Source: Rhizobium sp. NRK18
GTDB taxonomy: Bacteria > Pseudomonadota > Alphaproteobacteria > Rhizobiales > Rhizobiaceae
DNA: 64,000 bases
Reading direction: 5' to 3'
NCBI RefSeq assembly: GCF_024385575.1
Contig: NZ_JANFMV010000001.1
Location: 3,873,681 to 3,937,680, forward strand
In this document: one piece after another, positions 1 through 10,857 of the stretch
Numbering within the stretch: the stretch's first letter is position 1
Layout of the letters: every line of letters begins with the position of its first letter
Notes under the pieces: generated by a model
Databases searched by the model: none
What the model saw: the letters and a program-made list of their open reading frames with translations, nothing else
What the model was told of the DNA's origin: nothing
Translations under genes and position numbers: made by a program

Positions 1-603
1 CGTGAGCAATAGCGTCTGGAACGCCCCTCTGGAAGATTAAACTTCAAAATGATGCATACAACGCGCGACTTGCCCTCAGACCCACCGCCCTCCTCGTCCC
101 CCCAAAAAATATCATCCCCCCTTTTCCACCCCCTCTCCGTCTCCCCCATAATACTCCCGTCCCGTACGGATACACCGCCAGGCGTGGCGGCGAGCGGGGC
201 CGGTTCCGGGTTCGGGGGCAGACGCAGCTTCCGGATAGGGTGCTCCCCTCAAAGGAGGACCATCGGTCGTCGTTCGACGGTCGCCGGGCTTTGCGAGAGA
301 CGGTGACCCGGCGGAGACAGGGAAAGGCAGGCCCTCTCCGACGTGCATCCCAGGGATGCGGAGGCTGACATACGGTTCGCTGCACATGTCCCGATCCTCT
401 TGGAGGTGACGGAGAACCGGGCTGTGAGATCCAAGTTCGCAAGGCAGCAGCCGAAGGCGGGGCGTTTCGAACGCTACACTATAAAAAATACCCTGAGGCG
501 CTCGAAACGCCCCATCCGACCATTGCGGTCGGGACAGTGAGACTGATGCAAGACCCGGAGGCGGAGGCCTGCCGGGGATAAGGTGTTGCGGATGATACAG
601 ATC
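1..603. other. Gene-poor left edge of the window
   Basis: No open frame here has a start, composition or protein character that I would defend as a gene. The stretch contains C-rich runs around 100-160 and several GC-rich hairpins. The clearest is a 12-bp perfect inverted repeat (listed separately). A second small hairpin with 6-bp arms lies at about 516-532. I compared it by eye with RNase P RNA, SRP RNA and tmRNA signatures and found none. It may carry an untranslated RNA or the upstream region of a gene beyond the window, but nothing shows this. Confidence 0.5.
459..513. repeat. 12-bp perfect inverted repeat with 31-nt loop
   Basis: The arm GGGGCGTTTCGA at 459-470 is exactly complementary to TCGAAACGCCCC at 502-513. 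The loop is AT-rich (ATAAAAAATA). As RNA it would form a stable stem on either strand. There is no adjacent U-run on the plus strand, so it is not an obvious terminator. Function unknown. Confidence 0.6.
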
Positions 604-1497
604 TCAGATCGGACTTCTTATGCCTTCCGGCGAGATCATAAAGCCGTCCCTGGCCGCTGTTCTCCAGTCGCACTGCACAATCGACGGCAAATTCGGCCAT
701 GGCGCCTCGACCATGTCACCTTTGCGCCAGCGGTTGGAATGCCACGTCATGAAATGGAGGTAGAGGATATCGGACGAGAACCGCTCATTCGTCAGCCGCC
801 CATCCTTCCAAAGCCAAATCCTGGGCGCTTCCCTGATGTCCGGCCATGGCTTGTGCGGGTGTCCGGGCGTCGTGTGGCGCTCGACAAAAAGCGTCTTCGG
901 CTTTGTCATATAGCGGATGAGATGGCGACGTTTCGGACGGAAATATCGAGAAAAGACCTTCTCGTCGACATTGCGATGGTTGGGATCCTGCAGCAGCCCG
1001 CGCCAGTCCTTGATTATCGTTCCGAAGCTGCGCATTTTTTGCGAATTCCTGAACACGCTCAAATGTCCCGACATCTTGTCGTCATGGGCCGAGATCGCAT
1101 CGAAGCTGTCCAGCAGTTCGTCCGTGTAGATGCTGCGGATGTCACCCCAGATCACATCCATGTCGCAATAGCCGAACGACTTGTAATCGTCGATCTCCGG
1201 CGCAAATACCAGGCCGTAGAACGGCCTGAAATCGACAATTTTATAGGGCTGTATGCCGCCAATCTTGACCCGGAGGGCGGAGGCGACACGCTCCTTGAAA
1301 GCGTCAAACGACATCATTCTCAAAATCACGTTTGGCGCCGAATTTTCGGGTCCGTCCTGATCCGTGAAAATAAGCCAATCGATATCCGGGTTGTGTCGAC
1401 AGGATTCGATGAAAAAATTGATCCATGGCGGCCATGCGCCGAACCACGGACAGATCAAGACCAGTCTCTTCATGGATGCATGCTTAAAGTTGTGCAT
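604..1497 (-). CDS. Glycosyltransferase-like protein (DUF6625-type)
   Basis: About 297 residues. The N-terminus has a beta-strand followed by PWFGAWPPW, and the middle has a D-x-D sequence (CDMDVIWGD) of the kind that binds a metal and nucleotide-sugar in GT-A glycosyltransferases. This arrangement resembles the DUF6625 family of putative sugar transferases. No transmembrane segment is visible. The start is uncertain: the frame opens at a TTG at 1521, with ATGs at 1497 and 1473, and none has a good ribosome-binding site. The first strongly family-like residues follow the ATG at 1473. It stands alone, with no polysaccharide genes beside it, so its acceptor cannot be inferred. The family assignment is from memory of the motif pattern. 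Confidence 0.6.
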   Translation of the reverse strand: MHNFKHASMKRLVLICPWFGAWPPWINFFIESCRHNPDIDWLIFTDQDGPENSAPNVILRMMSFDAFKERVASALRVKIGGIQPYKIVDFRPFYGLVFAPEIDDYKSFGYCDMDVIWGDIRSIYTDELLDSFDAISAHDDKMSGHLSVFRNSQKMRSFGTIIKDWRGLLQDPNHRNVDEKVFSRYFRPKRRHLIRYMTKPKTLFVERHTTPGHPHKPWPDIREAPRIWLWKDGRLTNERFSSDILYLHFMTWHSNRWRKGDMVEAPWPNLPSIVQCDWRTAARDGFMISPEGIRSPI

Positions 1498-1625
1498 GTC
1501 TTCTGTCACAATGTATTTCAAATTTCGGCAGCCGTACGGATTTTTCTTTTAAGCGCCCGGGAACGACATTCGATGAACACCCTCAAGCCGTCAACGCCGG
1601 AGATGCCCGCCGGCAGGCGACGGGT

Positions 1626-1931
1626 TCAGATTCCCGAGCCGTCCAGCTCCTCGGCGTCCTCGCCTTCCCAGGGCGCGGGCATGGAGGCGCGGCTGACATT
1701 GGCGGAGGGCATCGGCATCCAGCATTTGAGCTCCGGCTCGGCATATTCGATGATGCGGCCGGGGGCGCTGTCGGAGGCGCGCCAGCCCTCGCCGCCATGG
1801 TGGTCGCCATGCGCCCAGTAGGCGAGGTCGACCTCCGCCGGCCCCTGCTCCGACGAGCGGACCGTCACGAGTATCCGGCTGCCGTCCTTCGGCGCGCTCG
1901 CCATGTGGCGCCACTGGTCATCATTTGCCAT
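1626..1931 (-). CDS. Small hypothetical protein
   Basis: About 101 residues, starting [10 protein letters not shown]; an in-frame ATG 33 bases upstream (1964) would add 11 residues. The N-terminal W-x-x-M-x-S-A-P-K-D-G pattern followed by a short beta-rich region ([17 protein letters not shown]) occurs in many small uncharacterised proteobacterial and phage proteins. It is rich in Trp, Pro and acidic residues, has no signal peptide or membrane segment, and looks cytosolic. The neighbours give no functional clue. Function unknown. Confidence 0.6.
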   Translation of the reverse strand: MANDDQWRHMASAPKDGSRILVTVRSSEQGPAEVDLAYWAHGDHHGGEGWRASDSAPGRIIEYAEPELKCWMPMPSANVSRASMPAPWEGEDAEELDGSGI

Positions 1932-2053
1932 GCGGGGTCCTCCTCCCTTGTCGTTGTTTGCCATGACCGTTTTGGCGAAGTGTCGTCCCCGCCTCGCGGG
2001 CGGTCAACAGAAAGTTTGGGAGATGGAGGCGGGCGGGGGGCATCGATACACAC

Positions 2054-2176
2054 TCCCTCATCCTCGGGCTTGTCCCGGGGATCCAGCCGGCTCGCGTCCG
2101 CGAGCCGAAGGAACTGCCTTCCGCGCCCAAGGACTTGGGCGCACTGGATCCCCGCCACAAGGGCGAGGATGAGGGA
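2054..2176. repeat. Clover-leaf palindromic intergenic repeat (REP-like)
   Basis: Two 33-base arms (2054-2086 and 2144-2176) beginning TCCCTCATCCTCG and ending GGGGATCCAG are near-perfect inverted copies. Between them are two internal hairpins: GGCTCGCG/CGCGAGCC and GCGCCCAA/TTGGGCGC. The CTCATCCTCG...CTTGTC core is typical of palindromic elements scattered through rhizobial intergenic regions. It lies upstream of rpsO, outside any gene. Confidence 0.75.
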
Positions 2177-2342
2177 AGAGACGACAGGGAGACGCGCCAG
2201 AACCCCGCCCCTTCCCTTTGCCGTGGTTTTCGGTTATAGCGGCGCCAGCTTTGGGTTATCCCATCGCGTTAACGGCCAAGGCTGGACGACATCCCGGCTT
2301 CTGGCGGCTTCTCAATCCTCGTTATCCAAGAAAGGAAACACG

Positions 2343-2612
2343 ATGTCGATCACTGCAGAGCGCAAGGCTGCCCTCATCAAGGAATACGCAACCGTCGAAG
2401 GCGATACCGGTTCTCCGGAAGTCCAGGTTGCCATCCTCACCGAGCGGATCACCAACCTGACCGAACACTTCAAGGGCCACAAGAAGGACAACCACTCGCG
2501 TCGTGGTCTTCTCAAGCTCGTTTCCAGCCGCCGTTCGCTTCTTGACTACCTCAAGAAGAAGGACGAGGCTCGTTACTCGAAGCTGATCGCCAGCCTCGGC
2601 ATCCGCCGCTAA
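2343..2612 (+). CDS. rpsO: 30S ribosomal protein S15
   Basis: 89 residues, the usual S15 length. S15 is a primary binder of the central domain of 16S rRNA and forms an intersubunit bridge. The sequence has the typical run [11 protein letters not shown], then [17 protein letters not shown], and ends SLGIRR. The ATG at 2343 follows AAGGAAA about 8 bases upstream. pnp follows on the same strand after 374 bases, the conserved rpsO-pnp order. In many bacteria truB lies immediately upstream; here the upstream region holds a palindromic repeat and an opposite-strand hypothetical gene instead. Confidence 0.98.
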   Translation: MSITAERKAALIKEYATVEGDTGSPEVQVAILTERITNLTEHFKGHKKDNHSRRGLLKLVSSRRSLLDYLKKKDEARYSKLIASLGIRR

Positions 2613-2619
2613 GCGATTT

Positions 2620-2655
2620 CCGGCGGGCGGCCAGAGGCTGACCCGCCGGTTCTCA
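2620..2655 (+). terminator. Hairpin after rpsO (weak terminator or attenuator)
   Basis: CCGGCGGG (2620-2627) pairs with CCCGCCGG (2642-2649) directly after the rpsO stop, followed only by TTCTCATT rather than a clean U-run. It could partly terminate transcription or be a processing site between rpsO and pnp. In Escherichia coli the rpsO-pnp junction is a known RNase-processed region. Confidence 0.45.
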
Positions 2656-2986
2656 TTCGGGGCATCGCGCCCCGGATAAATGACCGTCCGCCGCGTTCGC
2701 GTCGGGCACTGGCAGGCCGGATGGGCCGGTTCTGCCGAAAGTACAAACGTCGACCTGTCATGGGGCAGGATTGCCGGATGCTTTGCCGGACCGTTTTCCG
2801 GCTGCGGCGCACTTCCCACGTATCGAAGTCGGGAGCTGCGCCGGATTTCCCGCCAGAGATGGAGGGAAATGACGAAAGCCTCCCGTTGTCTTGCCCGTGA
2901 TGTGTCGCCCAAGAAGCGGAGCCTGACCCATCCCGAAGCGCCACGCGCTTTGCCGGACGGTTGGGCCGCATATGTAAGGACAAGAC

Positions 2987-5122
<2,136 letters not shown>

Positions 5123-5146
5123 TCGGCCCTCACCTCACATCATTCG

Positions 5147-5182
5147 AGGCGCGGGGCTTATCTCCCCGCGCCTTTTCTTTAT
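5147..5182 (+). terminator. Rho-independent terminator after pnp
   Basis: AGGCGCGGGG (5147-5156) pairs perfectly with CCCCGCGCCT (5164-5173), followed by TTTTCTTT. It sits 25 bases after the pnp stop. Confidence 0.9.
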
Positions 5183-5247
5183 TGAGAGCGCTCCCGCATG
5201 ACCGGGACCGCCCGCCACTGTTGCCTGACGCAATCCGAGACACGCCC

Positions 5248-6267
5248 ATGAGCCGCGACGCGCTGAAAACCCTCTTCCATCCCTTTGCCACCGATGTGCT
5301 GGCCGCACCCGGCGCCGATGCCCGCATCCTGTTTCTCGGCGCAGAGGCCAGCTTCCAGCGCCCCGCAGGCTTCGATGCGTCGATTGCCTGTGTTCAGGGC
5401 TTCCGGCCGCTCTACAACGCGCTGCAGCGCCAACCAGGCGTCTCCGTGACGCCCGAGGTCGAGGGTGAAGGCTATGACGGCGCGCTGATCCTCTGCGGCA
5501 AGCATCGCGGCGCCAATGAGGCCTGGCTTGCCACCGCGCTGGAGCGGGTGGTGCCGGGCGGCATGATCGTTCTCGCCGGCGGCAAGGAGGACGGCGTGCA
5601 GCCGCTCAGAAAGCGTCTGGCAGCGCTCGGCTACGCGCCGGAACACATGCCGAAGTATCACGGCGTCGCCGCCTGGTTCGCGCGGCCGGAGGACATTTCA
5701 GGCGCGCTGAAGATCTTCTCCTCTTCTCCGGTATCGGTCGAGGGACGATTCCAGGCTGCGCCCGGCATGTTCTCGCATGACCGCGTCGACGCCGGTTCCG
5801 AACTACTGGCATCACGCCTGCCGACCGACTTCGACGGTCTCGCCGCCGATTTCGCCGCCGGCTGGGGTTATCTTTCTGTGGCTCTCGCCGACAAGTCGCC
5901 GGCGACGAAGCGCATCGACCTGTTCGAGGCCGATCATGCATCGCTTGAGGCCGCCAAGGAAAACCTTGCCGCCAATTGCCCCGGTCTCCCCGCCCGCTTC
6001 TTCTGGCAGGATCTCGCAGGCGAGGCGGTCAAGGAAAAATACGATCTCGTCATCATGAACCCGCCCTTCCACGAAGGTCACGCCGCTGATCCGCTGCTCG
6101 GCCAGACGCTGATCAAGGCGGCTGCCGGCGCGCTGCGCAGCGGCGGGCGGCTGATGCTGGTCGCCAATCGCGGACTGCCCTACGAGGACGTGATGGCAAC
6201 AAGCTTCCGCCAGTTCGGCGAAACCTGCCGCAATGCCCGCTACAAGATACTGTGGGGCAGCAAGTAG
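5248..6267 (+). CDS. rsmC: Class I SAM-dependent methyltransferase, RsmC-like
   Basis: 339 residues. RsmC methylates G1207 of 16S rRNA at N2. The layout fits: an N-terminal pseudo-methyltransferase half (residues 1-165) and a C-terminal MTS domain with a modified SAM motif (DFAAGWGYLSVAL, 201-213) and the catalytic NPPFH at 271-275, the NPPF/Y signature of guanine-N2 or glutamine methyltransferases. I chose ATG 5248 over the upstream ATG at 5182, which lies close to the pnp terminator and adds 22 unfamily-like residues. It is separated from pnp by a strong terminator, so it probably has its own promoter. The exact target base is inferred from family. Confidence 0.82.
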   Translation: MSRDALKTLFHPFATDVLAAPGADARILFLGAEASFQRPAGFDASIACVQGFRPLYNALQRQPGVSVTPEVEGEGYDGALILCGKHRGANEAWLATALERVVPGGMIVLAGGKEDGVQPLRKRLAALGYAPEHMPKYHGVAAWFARPEDISGALKIFSSSPVSVEGRFQAAPGMFSHDRVDAGSELLASRLPTDFDGLAADFAAGWGYLSVALADKSPATKRIDLFEADHASLEAAKENLAANCPGLPARFFWQDLAGEAVKEKYDLVIMNPPFHEGHAADPLLGQTLIKAAAGALRSGGRLMLVANRGLPYEDVMATSFRQFGETCRNARYKILWGSK

Positions 6268-6349
6268 AATTCGCGGCCGGATCAGAGGTCTTTTGTGTGC
6301 GCAAGCCCAGCTTGCGTATATTCGTTAGACTCGGCGACAGTTCAGGTTT

Positions 6350-6383
6350 ACTTTTGGCGTCAATTTCACGACTTTTGGCGCCA
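6350..6383 (+). promoter_or_regulatory. Direct repeats upstream of the AraC-type gene
   Basis: ACTTTTGGCGTCA (6350-6362) recurs as ACTTTTGGCGCCA (6371-6383), one mismatch in 13, with starts 21 bases apart (two helical turns) and ending just before the regulator's ATG. AraC-family dimers bind such same-face direct repeats. A self-regulatory site is the natural inference. Confidence 0.55.
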
Positions 6384-6391
6384 GTCAGTAA

Positions 6392-7414
6392 ATGTCTAAC
6401 AATATTGATCATCCCGGTCCAACTGCTGCCGCCGGCCTTGCCTCTGCCATTGCGAAACATGCAGAGCGCTACGGGATCGATATTGCGCCTCTGTGCATCA
6501 GCCTCGGGATAGACACCGCGCTGTTTTCGGACATCTCCGCGCGGATCAGCACCGACCGGCTCTGCCGCCTGATGGAGGCTTGCGCCGTCATCAGCGGCGA
6601 CGAGGCGTTCGGCCTGAAATGCTCCTCCATATTCGCGCTCGGCTCGACAGGGCCCTATGGCTACGGACTGATGACCGCGCCGGACCTTCGGGCGATGGTT
6701 GCCTTTCTCTGTGACAACATCCAGTTCGGGACCGAAGTCGAGTCCATCACGATGACGTCGGATACGCGCGGGATGGAGGCGGCCTGGACGCTGTCTCCCC
6801 TGATCCTCAAGCGGGATCAGTTCCTGGACATGTCGGTGGCGCTGATCTTTCGTCATGTCCGCGCCATCATCGGCGACAAGGCTGACCGCGTGCGCCTCCA
6901 GCTCGAGCGGAAACCGCCGGAAAATCCCAGCGTTTTCAAGAGCTTTCTGAGCAAGCAGACGTCTTTCGCCCATCCGAGCAATGCGTTGTTCTTCCCGGCG
7001 GCACTGCTCGACCTGAAGAACCCCCGCTCGGACCCCAGGCTGTTCGAGATGATGTCGCTCTTGTGTCGGCAGATGGCTCCGCAAAATCAGCAGGCGACGG
7101 ATTTCATCACAAGGGTCAGGCAATATCTCCAGGCCAACACGGAACGGGGAGCCGACGGCATCGGCGAGATCGCGGACCATTTCAACATCTCCCAGCGGAC
7201 CCTGCAGCGCCGCCTCGCCGAGCATGGCTATAACCTGCAGACCATCAAGGACGAGGAAAGACGACAGCTGGCCTTCCGGCTGGTCACCAGTACCGATCTG
7301 CCCTTCAGCGAGATCGCCTACAGGCTCGGCTATTCGGCGCAAAGTGCGCTGACGCGCTCGATCCTCAGATGGTTTTCCGCCTCTCCCAGCCAATTGCGGG
7401 AGAGCGCTCGCTGA
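6392..7414 (+). CDS. AraC-family transcriptional regulator
   Basis: 340 residues. The N-terminal part (about 20-210) matches the Arabinose-bd type ligand-sensing domain found in OruR/ArgR-like AraC regulators. The C-terminal part (about 235-338) is the AraC DNA-binding domain with two helix-turn-helices: IADHFNISQRTLQRRLAEHG and, in the second, FSEIAYRLGYSAQSALTR, where the usual F is replaced (AQSALTR instead of SNFSRAF-like). No target operon lies beside it. It may activate the small HTH gene downstream or act elsewhere. The effector is unknown. The ribosome-binding site is poor. Confidence 0.88.
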   Translation: MSNNIDHPGPTAAAGLASAIAKHAERYGIDIAPLCISLGIDTALFSDISARISTDRLCRLMEACAVISGDEAFGLKCSSIFALGSTGPYGYGLMTAPDLRAMVAFLCDNIQFGTEVESITMTSDTRGMEAAWTLSPLILKRDQFLDMSVALIFRHVRAIIGDKADRVRLQLERKPPENPSVFKSFLSKQTSFAHPSNALFFPAALLDLKNPRSDPRLFEMMSLLCRQMAPQNQQATDFITRVRQYLQANTERGADGIGEIADHFNISQRTLQRRLAEHGYNLQTIKDEERRQLAFRLVTSTDLPFSEIAYRLGYSAQSALTRSILRWFSASPSQLRESAR

Positions 7415-7518
7415 TTTGCGGGCGGCGACCAGCGGTTGCGCCTCATAGGATTTCGCGACTTGTGAAATGTTAAATCTCTGGCACGATCTGTGAAAGACTT
7501 AACAGAGGCACTTCATAT

Positions 7519-7869
7519 ATGGGAACTGCAAACAGCGACGCGGCATTTCGCCGTGACAATTCTGGCTCCACGCCTCGGATCACCCCAGGTCGGCCAGATC
7601 CGGCGAGCTTGCCGGAATTAGGAAAGAACACCCGAATGGCCAGCAAGGAACACGCGTCGTCCACGGCGCCTTATCGTGATTTGTCCGAGACCGAGCGCGA
7701 CTGCTTGAAGCTCGTCGCAGAGGGCAAGAAGAACGCGGAAATCTCGATTTCGCTGAATATGGCGGAGCCCGACGTGAATGCCGCCCTGGCGGACGCCCAG
7801 AAGAAGCTCGGCGCCAACAATCGACTGCATGCCGTCAGCCTGGCACTGCTGCGTGGCGTCATCCGCTGA
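7519..7869 (+). CDS. Small LuxR-type helix-turn-helix protein
   Basis: 116 residues from ATG 7519 (AGAGGC upstream), or 77 residues if the internal ATG at 7636, which has its own AGGAAAG, is used. The C-terminal about 65 residues form a GerE/LuxR-type DNA-binding domain: LSETERDCLKLVAEGKKNAEIS, then an AQKKLGANNRLHAVSLAL recognition-helix region. No sensor or receiver domain precedes it. The first 40 residues are low complexity. Genes of this kind are common orphan regulators in rhizobia. Two TGTGAAA motifs (7461 and 7489) lie in its promoter region. Target unknown. Confidence 0.75.
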   Translation: MGTANSDAAFRRDNSGSTPRITPGRPDPASLPELGKNTRMASKEHASSTAPYRDLSETERDCLKLVAEGKKNAEISISLNMAEPDVNAALADAQKKLGANNRLHAVSLALLRGVIR

Positions 7870-7918
7870 ACGCCGGAAACAGAGGGCCGTTTCCGACCCT
7901 CCATCCCACCCTCAAAAT

Positions 7919-8725
7919 CTAGTCCTTGTCGCTGTCGCGCAGGGTTTCGAGCGTCGGCATCGACGTGACGTTGTAGCCCGCATCCACATAGTGGATTTCG
8001 CCGGTCACGCCGCCTGAGAGATCAGACAGGAGATACAGCGCCGAATTGCCGACGTCCTCGATCGTGACGGTCCGGCGTAGCGGCGAATTCTTCTGCTGCC
8101 AGGACAGCATGGCGCGCGCATCGGCGATGCCGGCGCCGGCAAGCGTGCGGATCGGGCCAGCGGAGATCGCGTTGACGCGAACGCCGCGCGGACCGTAGTC
8201 GGACGCGAGATAACGCACGGACGCTTCCAGCGCCGCCTTGGCGACACCCATGACATTGTAATTCGGCATGACACGCACGGAGCCGCCATAGGTCAGCGTC
8301 AGCATGGCGCCGCCGGCATCCATCAGCTCGGCCGCCCGCTTGGCGATCTCGGTGAACGAGAAGCAGGATATGACCATGGTGCGGGAGAAATTGTCCCGGC
8401 TGGTGTCGGCGTAGAGACCCTTCAGCTCGTTCTTGTCGGAAAAGCCGATGGCATGAACGACAAAATCCAGCTTGCCCCAACGCTCCTTGATCGCGTCGAT
8501 CACGCCATCGACCGATGCCAGATCTTCCACGTCGCAAGGCAGCAGGAAATCCGAACCGAGTTCGGCGGCGAGCGGCTTGACGCGCTTGCCGAGCGCCTCG
8601 CCCTGATAGGTGAAGGCCAGTTCCGCGCCCTGGCCGGCCAGCGCCTTGGAGATGCCCCAGGCGATGGAGTGATTGTTGGCGACGCCCATGATGAGGCCGC
8701 GCTTGCCGTTCATGATACCGCTCAT
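7919..8725 (-). CDS. fabI: Enoyl-[acyl-carrier-protein] reductase (NADH)
   Basis: 268 residues. FabI reduces trans-2-enoyl-ACP in the last step of each fatty-acid elongation cycle. The sequence has the divergent SDR cofactor pattern GLIMGVANNHSIAWGI near the N-terminus, LACVV-like strands, and the FabI-type Y-x6-K catalytic pair in NYNVMGVAK. The ATG at 8725 is five bases past the fabB stop (8731), so it is the distal gene of a fabA-fabB-fabI operon read leftward. A second ATG four codons in is possible. Rhizobia usually carry more than one fabI; this is the copy linked to fabAB. Confidence 0.95.
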   Translation of the reverse strand: MSGIMNGKRGLIMGVANNHSIAWGISKALAGQGAELAFTYQGEALGKRVKPLAAELGSDFLLPCDVEDLASVDGVIDAIKERWGKLDFVVHAIGFSDKNELKGLYADTSRDNFSRTMVISCFSFTEIAKRAAELMDAGGAMLTLTYGGSVRVMPNYNVMGVAKAALEASVRYLASDYGPRGVRVNAISAGPIRTLAGAGIADARAMLSWQQKNSPLRRTVTIEDVGNSALYLLSDLSGGVTGEIHYVDAGYNVTSMPTLETLRDSDKD

Positions 8726-8730
8726 CGGTA

Positions 8731-9954
8731 TTATCCCTCGTAGCGCTGGAAGACGAGCGTGGCATTGGTGCCACCGAAGCCGAAGGAGTTCGACAGCACG
8801 GTATCGATCTTGGCGTTGTCGATGCGCTTGCGCACGACCGGCACGCCTTCGAACTCGGGATCGAGCTCGGTGATATGCGCGCTTTCGCCGATGAAGCGCT
8901 CCTGCATCATCAGCAGGCCGTAGATCGCTTCCTGCACGCCGGCTGCACCCAGCGAATGGCCGGTGAGCGACTTGGTCGACTGGATGTGGGGAATCTTGTC
9001 GCCGAAGACTTCGCGGATCGCGCCGATTTCCTTGCTGTCGCCCACCGGGGTCGAGGTGCCGTGCGTGTTGATGTAGTCGACATCGCCCTTCACGGTGGCG
9101 AGTGCCTGACGCATGCAGCGCTTGGCGCCCTCGCCCGACGGAGCGACCATGTCGTAGCCGTCGGAGGTGGCGCCGTAGCCGGTGATTTCGGCGTAGATCT
9201 TGGCGCCGCGCGCCTTGGCGTGCTCCAGTTCCTCGAGGATCACTACACCGGCGCCGCCGGCGATGACGAATCCGTCACGTGACACGTCGTAGGCGCGCGA
9301 AGCGGTTGCCGGCGTGTCGTTGTACTTGGAAGACATGGCGCCCATGGCGTCGAACAGGTTCGACATCGTCCAGTCGAGATCCTCGTGACCGCCTGCGAAC
9401 ATCACATCCTGCTTGCCCCACTGGATCATTTCGGCGGCGTTGCCGATGCAATGCGCCGAGGTCGAGCAGGCCGACGAGATGGAATAGTTGACCCCGTGGA
9501 TCTTGAACCAGGTCGCAAGCGTCGCGGATGCCGTCGACGACATCGCCTTCGGCACGGCGAACGGACCGACGCGCTTGGGGCTGCCGTTCTTGCGCGTCAC
9601 GTCAGCGGCTTCGACGATCTGCTTGGTCGACGGACCGCCGGAGCCCATGATGATGCCGGTGCGCTCGTTTTCGGCGTAATCCTTTTCCTCGAGGCCGGCA
9701 TCGGCGATCGCCTGCTTCATGGCCACGTGGTTCCACGCGCCACCCTGAGAGAGGAAGCGCATCGCACGGCGATCGACCAGATCGGTCGGATCCAGCGACG
9801 GCTTGCCCCATACCTGGCAGCGGAAACCGTGCTCGGCAAAATCGGGCGAGAAGGAAATGCCCGACTTCGCATCGCGCAAGGACGACGTGACTTCCGCGGC
9901 ATCGGCGCCGATCGAAGACACAATCCCAAGACCCGTTACAACTACACGTCTCAT
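8731..9954 (-). CDS. fabB: 3-oxoacyl-[acyl-carrier-protein] synthase I
   Basis: 407 residues from ATG 9954 ([10 protein letters not shown], the standard family start); an upstream ATG at 9981 would add nine atypical residues. It condenses malonyl-ACP with acyl-ACP and in FabA/FabB organisms elongates the cis-unsaturated intermediate. The catalytic triad is visible: Cys in [10 protein letters not shown] near residue 160, His in [10 protein letters not shown], and His in [11 protein letters not shown]. It lies between fabA and fabI with 83 bases to fabA. Cytosolic, type II fatty-acid synthesis. Confidence 0.97.
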   Translation of the reverse strand: MRRVVVTGLGIVSSIGADAAEVTSSLRDAKSGISFSPDFAEHGFRCQVWGKPSLDPTDLVDRRAMRFLSQGGAWNHVAMKQAIADAGLEEKDYAENERTGIIMGSGGPSTKQIVEAADVTRKNGSPKRVGPFAVPKAMSSTASATLATWFKIHGVNYSISSACSTSAHCIGNAAEMIQWGKQDVMFAGGHEDLDWTMSNLFDAMGAMSSKYNDTPATASRAYDVSRDGFVIAGGAGVVILEELEHAKARGAKIYAEITGYGATSDGYDMVAPSGEGAKRCMRQALATVKGDVDYINTHGTSTPVGDSKEIGAIREVFGDKIPHIQSTKSLTGHSLGAAGVQEAIYGLLMMQERFIGESAHITELDPEFEGVPVVRKRIDNAKIDTVLSNSFGFGGTNATLVFQRYEG

Positions 9955-10037
9955 CATCGAGGACCTTTTCTTGTTATGCACGGGCGACCAGAACGCCGGT
10001 CGGCCCGGATAGTTCGCCTGCGGGGCGAAATTGGGGG

Positions 10038-10553
10038 TCAGGCAGCCTTTTCCTGGAAGAGGCCGACGCGAAGGTCGGAAGCCTTGAACACCAGTTCGCC
10101 GTCAGCCTTGACCCAGCCGTCGGCAATGCCGAGGACGAGGCGACCGCGCATGACGCGCTTGAAGTCGATACCGAACTCGACGAGCTTGGTCGCCGGCGTG
10201 ATCTGGCCGGTGAACTTGACTTCGCCGGTCGAAATGGCGCGGCCCTTGCCGGGCTCGCCGAGCCAGCCGAGATAGAAGCCGGTCAGCTGCCACAGGGCAT
10301 CGAGACCGAGGCAGCCCGGCATGACCGGATCGCCTTCGAAATGGCAAGGGAAGAACCAAAGGTCGGGCGTGATGTCGAACTCGGCGCGGGCGAAGCCCTT
10401 GTCGTTCGGTCCGCCGGTTTCGGAAATCTCGGTGATCCGGTGCAGCATGAGCATGGGCGGCAGGGGAAGCTGTGCGTTGCCCTGGCCGAACATCTTGCCG
10501 TGGCTGCAGGTGAGGATTTCCTCATATGTGAAGCTGGACTGTCGGGTACCCAT
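10038..10553 (-). CDS. fabA: 3-hydroxydecanoyl-ACP dehydratase/isomerase
   Basis: 171 residues, normal FabA length. The enzyme dehydrates 3-hydroxydecanoyl-ACP and isomerises the product to cis-3-decenoyl-ACP, starting unsaturated fatty-acid synthesis. The active-site region [21 protein letters not shown] contains the catalytic His and the following Asp helix. ATG 10553 ([14 protein letters not shown]) is the family start. The frame stays open upstream to 10709, but those residues are not FabA-like. First gene of fabA-fabB-fabI, divergent from irr. Confidence 0.97.
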   Translation of the reverse strand: MGTRQSSFTYEEILTCSHGKMFGQGNAQLPLPPMLMLHRITEISETGGPNDKGFARAEFDITPDLWFFPCHFEGDPVMPGCLGLDALWQLTGFYLGWLGEPGKGRAISTGEVKFTGQITPATKLVEFGIDFKRVMRGRLVLGIADGWVKADGELVFKASDLRVGLFQEKAA

Positions 10554-10857
10554 ATTGTCTGCTTTCCCCCTCATTTTCTTGTCGGCGACGACAACATGTT
10601 TAAAGCGCGCCGCAAGCGATTTGAAGCGTTTCCGTCGGCTGGGCATCATTTTCCGGGCGCCGGCGCCGACGATCCTTGATCGGGCCCGCATACAGGAAGG
10701 CGAGGCCAACGGCCAGAGGCAATCGCTTCAATTTTTGGATTTCCGCCATTTTACCGGGCCTCTGGCGCCCTTGAACCTATTGAAAGCGCCGCTTCTTAAA
10801 GTTATATCCCAGAGACAAGTTTAACTGCTCGAGCGTTCGGGCTCCGGAGTTTTGTTT
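10554..10857. promoter_or_regulatory. fabA-irr divergent intergenic region
   Basis: 304 bases between two divergently read genes, so both promoters should lie here. The irr-proximal part is AT-rich (AAAGTTATATCC near 10799). I see no clear textbook -35/-10 pair or palindromic operator. Confidence 0.4.

Noticed and set aside
1..603. RNase P RNA, SRP RNA or tmRNA in the left-edge structured region
   Set aside because: None of the conserved core sequences of these RNAs can be found on either strand, although a GCAGCAGCC string looked SRP-like at first.
7874..7895. Terminator between the small HTH gene and fabI
   Set aside because: A 7-bp CGGAAAC/GTTTCCG stem exists between the convergent genes, but it has no U-run on either side, so I did not list it as a terminator.
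10554..10709. N-terminal extension of fabA
   Set aside because: The frame stays open for 52 codons upstream, but the residues are Arg/Lys-rich and unlike FabA, and the standard 171-residue protein begins at 10553.
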